Below are positions 60,406 through 64,000 of a stretch of 64,000 nt of DNA, piece after piece (position 1 is the first letter of the stretch; each line of letters opens with the position of its first letter). The translations under genes and the position numbers were made by a program. Origin of the DNA: JBMYRH01 sp049602155 (GTDB taxonomy: Bacteria; Myxococcota_A; UBA9042; PHBI01; JBMYRH01); contig JBMYRH010000007.1 of NCBI GenBank assembly GCA_049602155.1, positions 186,001 to 250,000 on the forward strand. Reading direction: 5' to 3'. The notes below the pieces were generated by a model, which saw only the letters and a program-made list of their open reading frames with translations, did not search any database and was not told where the DNA came from.

Positions 60406-61040
60406 ACGCCTCCGTCTGGCGTGGGGAACCGGGGCAATTCGGTCGAGAACACACAGGGTAATCCCCAGGGACCATCGCTGTCGAAGCCGTGGTTCTGACG
60501 CAGCTTCTTGCGGACCCGCCGAAGCAAGCCGTCGTGCGTGCTGACCGTCAAATCACCCACGGCGATCTGCGTGGGATCGACCTTCCCACCCGCTCCGCCG
60601 ACAGTGACGAGCGGGATGCCCTCATCGCGGCAACGCACAATCAGCAGGCACTTGTGTTTGACCGTATCGATGGCGTCCACGATGTAGTCAAACCCGCGGC
60701 CCAGGATGTCATCGGCGGTCGACGCGGTGAAGAACTCACTGAGCGCCTCGACTTGGCAGTCAGGGTTCACGGCTTGGACCCTCGCGGCCATCGCGCTGAC
60801 CTTGGGCTGGCCCACCACGCCATCGACGGCGTGGATCTGACGGTTTGTGTTGGTGATGCAGACGTCGTCCATATCGACGAGGGTCAGTCGACCGACGCCA
60901 GAGCGCGCCAAGGCCTCCGCGGCCCACGAGCCCACGCCGCCGATACCGATGACGCACACATGGGCGTCCGCGAGGCGCGTGAGGCCCGCGTCGCCCACCA
61001 AGCGGCCAACCCCGCCAAACCGGTCTGAGTAGTTGCTCAC
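60267..61040 (-). CDS. tcdA: tRNA threonylcarbamoyladenosine dehydratase TcdA
   Basis: 257 residues, GTG start. TcdA (formerly CsdL) uses ATP to cyclise t6A37 of tRNA to ct6A in the cytosol. The ThiF/E1-like fold has VIGIGGVGSW (about 30-39, ATP site), TLVDMDDVCITNTNRQIHA (near-identical to the E. coli protein), YIVDAIDTVKHK, and GGAGGKVDPTQIAVGDL. The C-terminal segment PSPEMSLRLDCASGYGTASF is also typical. Its last 139 nt overlap the phosphoesterase gene in another frame. Other E1-like proteins such as ThiF, MoeB and HesA lack the NTNRQIHA signature. Confidence 0.95.
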   Translation of the reverse strand: MSNYSDRFGGVGRLVGDAGLTRLADAHVCVIGIGGVGSWAAEALARSGVGRLTLVDMDDVCITNTNRQIHAVDGVVGQPKVSAMAARVQAVNPDCQVEALSEFFTASTADDILGRGFDYIVDAIDTVKHKCLLIVRCRDEGIPLVTVGGAGGKVDPTQIAVGDLTVSTHDGLLRRVRKKLRQNHGFDSDGPWGLPCVFSTELPRFPTPDGGVCDRPSPEMSLRLDCASGYGTASFVTGAFGFAASSVVVRALAQEPS

Positions 61041-61136
61041 GGGGCCCTACATAAGGGAAGCGACACTTCAGGGGAAGAGATTGTCCGCTGCCCAGAGGTG
61101 CCGTAGCATCGCCCTGCCCTGCCCTTGGAGTCAGCC

Positions 61137-61820
61137 ATGCCTCTTCCCATCGGTGTCTCACACCTCAGCCCGACCGTCCCCGTCCACGTCTTTGAGGCGG
61201 ACTCACCTGGGCCCACTGTGGTCATCCAGGCCGGCATCCATGGCGACGAGGTGGCAGGCGTCCATGCCTTAAGCGAGCTCCTTGAGGAGGGCTATCGGCC
61301 GCACCACGGCCGACTCCTCATCATCCCAGTGATGAACGCGGCGGCCTACCGTGCCCGACAACGCGCCGCGCCGGGTGGCCTGGACATGAACCGCTGCTTC
61401 CCTGGTGACGCAGACGATCCCGCTCGTGAGAAGCGGCTCGCCCGGGCCTTCATGGACCTGATGCTCGACGAGAAGCCCGCGATGGTGGCGACGCTCCACG
61501 AGTCCTGGAAGCGCTTTCACCCCGAGATCGACATCTCGTTCGGTCAAACGGTCATCTACGGCGAAAAACCCATGCCCGAGATTGTCCCGTGGGTCGTCGA
61601 GCGGATGAACCTCGACCTTGAGCACCCCTACGAGAAGTGGGCGCCGCACTACTACCCCGTCGAGACCGCCTCTAGCGAGGTCATCGCTGCACAGACCGGG
61701 TGTATCGGGCTGTGCATCGAGACCTGGATGGGCTTCGAGGAGGCCCGCAGGGTCATCATGCAACGGCGCGTCGTCGAGCTGCTGCTCCAGTTCATGGGCG
61801 TCCGGGACAAGACCGACTAA
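61137..61820 (+). CDS. M14-type succinylglutamate desuccinylase/aspartoacylase family protein
   Basis: 227 residues from the ATG at 61137; GGAG lies just upstream, and a TTG at 61125 is less likely. Zinc-ligand motifs: GIHGDE (His35, Glu38) and TLHESW (His121). DMNRCFPGD gives the substrate-binding Asn/Arg. A Glu in IGLCIETWMGF sits where the general base lies in this family. The protein is shorter than AstE (about 320) because it lacks the C-terminal barrel. It should remove an acyl group from an amino acid or similar amide in the cytosol; the true substrate is unknown. Divergent from tcdA, with 96 nt between starts, and convergent with the histidine kinase. Confidence 0.85.
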   Translation: MPLPIGVSHLSPTVPVHVFEADSPGPTVVIQAGIHGDEVAGVHALSELLEEGYRPHHGRLLIIPVMNAAAYRARQRAAPGGLDMNRCFPGDADDPAREKRLARAFMDLMLDEKPAMVATLHESWKRFHPEIDISFGQTVIYGEKPMPEIVPWVVERMNLDLEHPYEKWAPHYYPVETASSEVIAAQTGCIGLCIETWMGFEEARRVIMQRRVVELLLQFMGVRDKTD

Positions 61821-61997
61821 GGACTCAGAGGGGCGACGTTGGCCGCCCTCAAAGTCTGCCACTGGGGTCAGTCCGGCCGACGCGGAGCAAGGGCAAAAGG
61901 CGCCGTGCTCTAGGTCGGACCTGGAGTCTCTACGCGTGGCTGTCGGGCAGCACACCTTGTGTTCGGACAACGCGAGGGACCTAATCTGACGGTGGCG

Positions 61998-63761
61998 TCA
62001 TCCAGCGTCGTGCGCGGGGAGATCGAACCAAAAGAGCGCGCCACCTGATTCGCTCGAGGTCATCCCCACGTCCCCCCCCATGGAGTTCACTAGGTGCTTC
62101 ACGATGGCGAGCCCAAGGCCTGTTCCGCCTTGGTCTCTAGAGCGCCCTGGGTCGACGCGATAGAAGCGCTCGAAGAGGCGCTGACGATGACTCTCAGCGA
62201 CGCCTGGTCCGTCATCGATAACCTCCAGGCGCACACGCCGTTCACCTTGGGTGGTTCTCACCTCGATCGAGCCGCCTGGCTCGGTGTATTTCAGTGCGTT
62301 ATCCACAAAGTTGAGGATGACCTGCTCGAGCGCCGCCGGATCCGCCATCATGATCACGTCATCAGCGACCGTGTGGTTCACAGAGATGCCCTTCTCAGTG
62401 GTCAAACCACGCACCGACTCGAAGACGTTGGAGACGACATCAGCCACCACAACGGCCTCTGGTGAGAGCGTGTGGCTGCCCCCCTCGATCCTTGAGAGAT
62501 CGAGGAGATCTGAGACGAGTGCCGTCAATCGCCTCGCTGAACGGTGCATGCTGGCCAAGAATTTCCTCGCAGCGGCTTCGTCTTCAAGCGCTCCGTCTAG
62601 GAGCAACTCTGTGTTTGCGAGGATGATGCTCAAGGGCGTCCTGAGCTCGTGAGAGACGTTGGCGACGAAGTCTCTGCGCACTGTCTCAAGATGTCGAAGC
62701 CTGGATACATCGTGGAGGACCAGCACCGCTCCCTCAGAGGTGCGAAATGGCGCCACGCGAGCGAGCATGTACCGCGGCACATCAAACCCAAGCTCTATCT
62801 CTTCAAAGCCGGTGGAGAAACCAGCGGTGCGGTCCAGCAAGGCATGAAGCGCAGGCACCCGGATGAGCTCATCGAGCGGCCGACCAATGGGTTCAGGAGG
62901 GAGCTCAAGGAGTGCCTCAGCGGCAGCGTTCACCATGGTCACACGTCGACGGTCATCGAGTGCGATAACGGCGGCATCGATCGCCTCAAGCACCGCCGCG
63001 AAGCGGTCTCGCGAGCCCACCACTCGCTCTACTTGCCCCTGAAGTTCGGACGCGAGCCGGTCCATATAGGTCGCCAATGTGCCCAACTCGTCTCGACGTA
63101 TCGTGTCAAAGCGAGGTGGCGTGCGTCCCTCAGCGAGGTCCTCTGCGGCCCCAACAAGGGCCTTCAACGCGCGGGCCATAAGGTGTGCAGCAAGTCCGCT
63201 CATCAATAACGCAAGCAAGAGGCCAAGCCCCCCAGCGAAGAGCAGGAAGGTCCGGAGTCGTCGCGTCACCTCATAGGTCTCAGATAGGCTCATCGCGACA
63301 CGGACGACTGAAGCTCGATCGCCGACAGGCTCGACGGCCACAGCGACGTAGAGCATGTCTCTGCCTATGGTCTGGCTATAACGACGCGCACGCCCCACCC
63401 CGTCCGCTAACGCGGCGACCACCTCGGGCCTCGTGTCGTGCTTGTCCATGGTGCTCAGAGCCTCAAAAGGGACCTGGGAATCTCCAAGCACGGTGCCTTC
63501 TGCGTCGATGAAAGTGACGCGAAAACCCGAAACCTCACCGAGGCGCTCCAAGTGGGCATCAAGCTCCACCGAAGTCAGCTCGGTCTCATGCACCCGCAAG
63601 GTCTCACTGAGAGAGCGGGTGTAGCGGACCAGCTCATCTTCGGTGCGTGTATCGAGCCAGCTCCGGAGGTTCGTCTCCAGCCAGACCGTGCTCACTCCAC
63701 CAGCCAACACGATGAGCGCCACGGACGCGAAAAAGAGCTTACTGCGAACCCCAAGCCTCAC
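61998..63761 (-). CDS. PhoR-type membrane sensor histidine kinase
   Basis: 587 residues from the GTG at 63761, which overlaps the response-regulator stop as GTGA. Segments: TM1 (about 8-27), an extracytoplasmic sensor (about 30-168) with SGFRVTFIDAEGTVLGDS, TM2 (about 171-195), HAMP (about 196-250), PAS (about 253-350), HisKA with FVANVSHELRTPLS (phospho-acceptor His371), and HATPase with NFVDNALKY, DDGPGV and GTGLGLAIVKHL. This is the PhoR/ResE architecture. The pair may sense phosphate, as the family name suggests, but the porin at 1.4 kb is too far to use as support. No pst genes are visible. Confidence 0.93.
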   Translation of the reverse strand: MRLGVRSKLFFASVALIVLAGGVSTVWLETNLRSWLDTRTEDELVRYTRSLSETLRVHETELTSVELDAHLERLGEVSGFRVTFIDAEGTVLGDSQVPFEALSTMDKHDTRPEVVAALADGVGRARRYSQTIGRDMLYVAVAVEPVGDRASVVRVAMSLSETYEVTRRLRTFLLFAGGLGLLLALLMSGLAAHLMARALKALVGAAEDLAEGRTPPRFDTIRRDELGTLATYMDRLASELQGQVERVVGSRDRFAAVLEAIDAAVIALDDRRRVTMVNAAAEALLELPPEPIGRPLDELIRVPALHALLDRTAGFSTGFEEIELGFDVPRYMLARVAPFRTSEGAVLVLHDVSRLRHLETVRRDFVANVSHELRTPLSIILANTELLLDGALEDEAAARKFLASMHRSARRLTALVSDLLDLSRIEGGSHTLSPEAVVVADVVSNVFESVRGLTTEKGISVNHTVADDVIMMADPAALEQVILNFVDNALKYTEPGGSIEVRTTQGERRVRLEVIDDGPGVAESHRQRLFERFYRVDPGRSRDQGGTGLGLAIVKHLVNSMGGDVGMTSSESGGALFWFDLPAHDAG

Positions 63762-64000
63762 GACCCGCTCAACTCCGCACAGCGGTAGCCCACACCACGC
63801 ACGGTCTCGATGACGGCTCCTGCAGCGCCGAGCTTCTCCCTCAGCCGCTTCACGTGCGTATCCACGGTTCGCGTGGTGACATCCGCACTGTACTCCCACA
63901 CATCTTCCAACAGTCGATCGCGTGTTTGCACACGACCTTGCCTCTTAATCAACGTCGTCAGGAGCTTGAATTCAAGGGGAGTGAGCTGAAGCTCGATGCC
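63758..64000 (-). CDS. OmpR/PhoB-type response regulator, 5' part beyond window
   Basis: Only the last 80 residues are in the window. They form a winged-helix DNA-binding domain: LTPLEFKLLTTLIKRQGRV, then RTVDTHVKRLREKLG (recognition helix) and VRGVGYR (wing). The receiver domain with its phosphorylated Asp lies beyond 64000. Its stop overlaps the kinase start (GTGA), so the two are co-translated and very likely cognate. Confidence 0.93.
   Translation of the reverse strand, partial: GIELQLTPLEFKLLTTLIKRQGRVQTRDRLLEDVWEYSADVTTRTVDTHVKRLREKLGAAGAVIETVRGVGYRCAELSGS

Noticed and set aside
61821..61843. GC-rich inverted repeat GAGGGGCG...CGCCCTC after the deacylase gene as a terminator
   Set aside because: The stem needs a bulge and no T-run follows on either strand. 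I cannot support a terminator call.
1..64000. Mobile elements, tRNA or rRNA genes
   Set aside because: I looked for transposase or integrase motifs, terminal repeats and tRNA-like clovers and saw none I could defend.

Overview
The window is high-GC bacterial chromosome (clearly above 55% G+C by eye). It looks like a free-living deltaproteobacterial lineage of the Myxococcota/Bradymonadota type. This assignment is inferred from gene content: many lipoproteins whose lipobox cysteine is followed by an Asp/Thr/Ser/Ala-rich linker, DUF4215 Cys-rich repeats, lamin-tail domains (LTD), a TPR-PEGA protein, a transmembrane Ser/Thr kinase, PilZ, MotA/MotB, and a membrane protein with an N-terminal NDHxLKG motif. 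I recognise no rRNA, tRNA, insertion sequence, prophage or CRISPR array.

Layout. 1-6.8 kb (minus strand): an edge-truncated lipoprotein, an OprP-like porin, a class II glutamine amidotransferase, an acyl-CoA dehydrogenase, a degenerate acylphosphatase-like protein and an unknown two-domain protein. 6.8-19.9 kb (minus): a 3,181-residue surface lipoprotein built from 13 LTD, about 22 DUF4215 and 4 thrombospondin type 3 units, preceded by a TPR-PEGA protein 5 nt away and a transmembrane Ser/Thr kinase. 20-29 kb: a degenerate CHAP/NlpC-like lipoprotein, adenosine deaminase, a Cys-rich lipoprotein, the yfgM-bamB pair, a small outer-membrane barrel, a PilZ protein and motA-motB. 29-34 kb (minus): two more LTD lipoproteins, one with a beta-helix region. 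34-43 kb: an alpha/beta hydrolase, a secreted ComEC-type metallo-hydrolase overlapping comEA, an L,D-transpeptidase translationally coupled to a zinc-ribbon M48 protease, and a 1,018-residue lipoprotein with Ig-like repeats and a possible TULIP (BPI-like) C-terminus. 43-53 kb: a UvrD/PcrA helicase, an EGF-repeat lipoprotein, a ClpP-like protein lacking catalytic residues, an orphan GspF-like protein, and the coupled ltaE-era-der operon, in which Der carries a large insertion. 53-64 kb: a membrane protein plus VWA lipoprotein pair, msrB, a free-standing ThrRS editing domain, a calcineurin-like phosphoesterase overlapping tcdA by 139 nt, an aspartoacylase-like deacylase, and a PhoR/PhoB-type two-component pair running off the right edge.

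How the parts fit. The dominant theme is the cell envelope: about a dozen predicted lipoproteins, outer-membrane assembly (yfgM-bamB), peptidoglycan cross-linking (L,D-transpeptidase), envelope proteolysis (M48) and signalling (Ser/Thr kinase, PilZ, histidine kinase). The most unusual content is the concentration of LTD domains (19 in three lipoproteins), with a secreted ComEC-type hydrolase and ComEA about 1.3 kb beyond the second LTD group. LTD and this hydrolase fold are known to co-occur in secreted bacterial proteins, so a surface nucleic-acid or adhesion role is possible but unproven. Several proteins keep a recognisable enzyme fold but have lost catalytic residues (acylphosphatase-like, CHAP-like, ClpP-like). 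Many genes are coupled by ATGA/GTGA overlaps, and four convergent pairs are nearly abutting.
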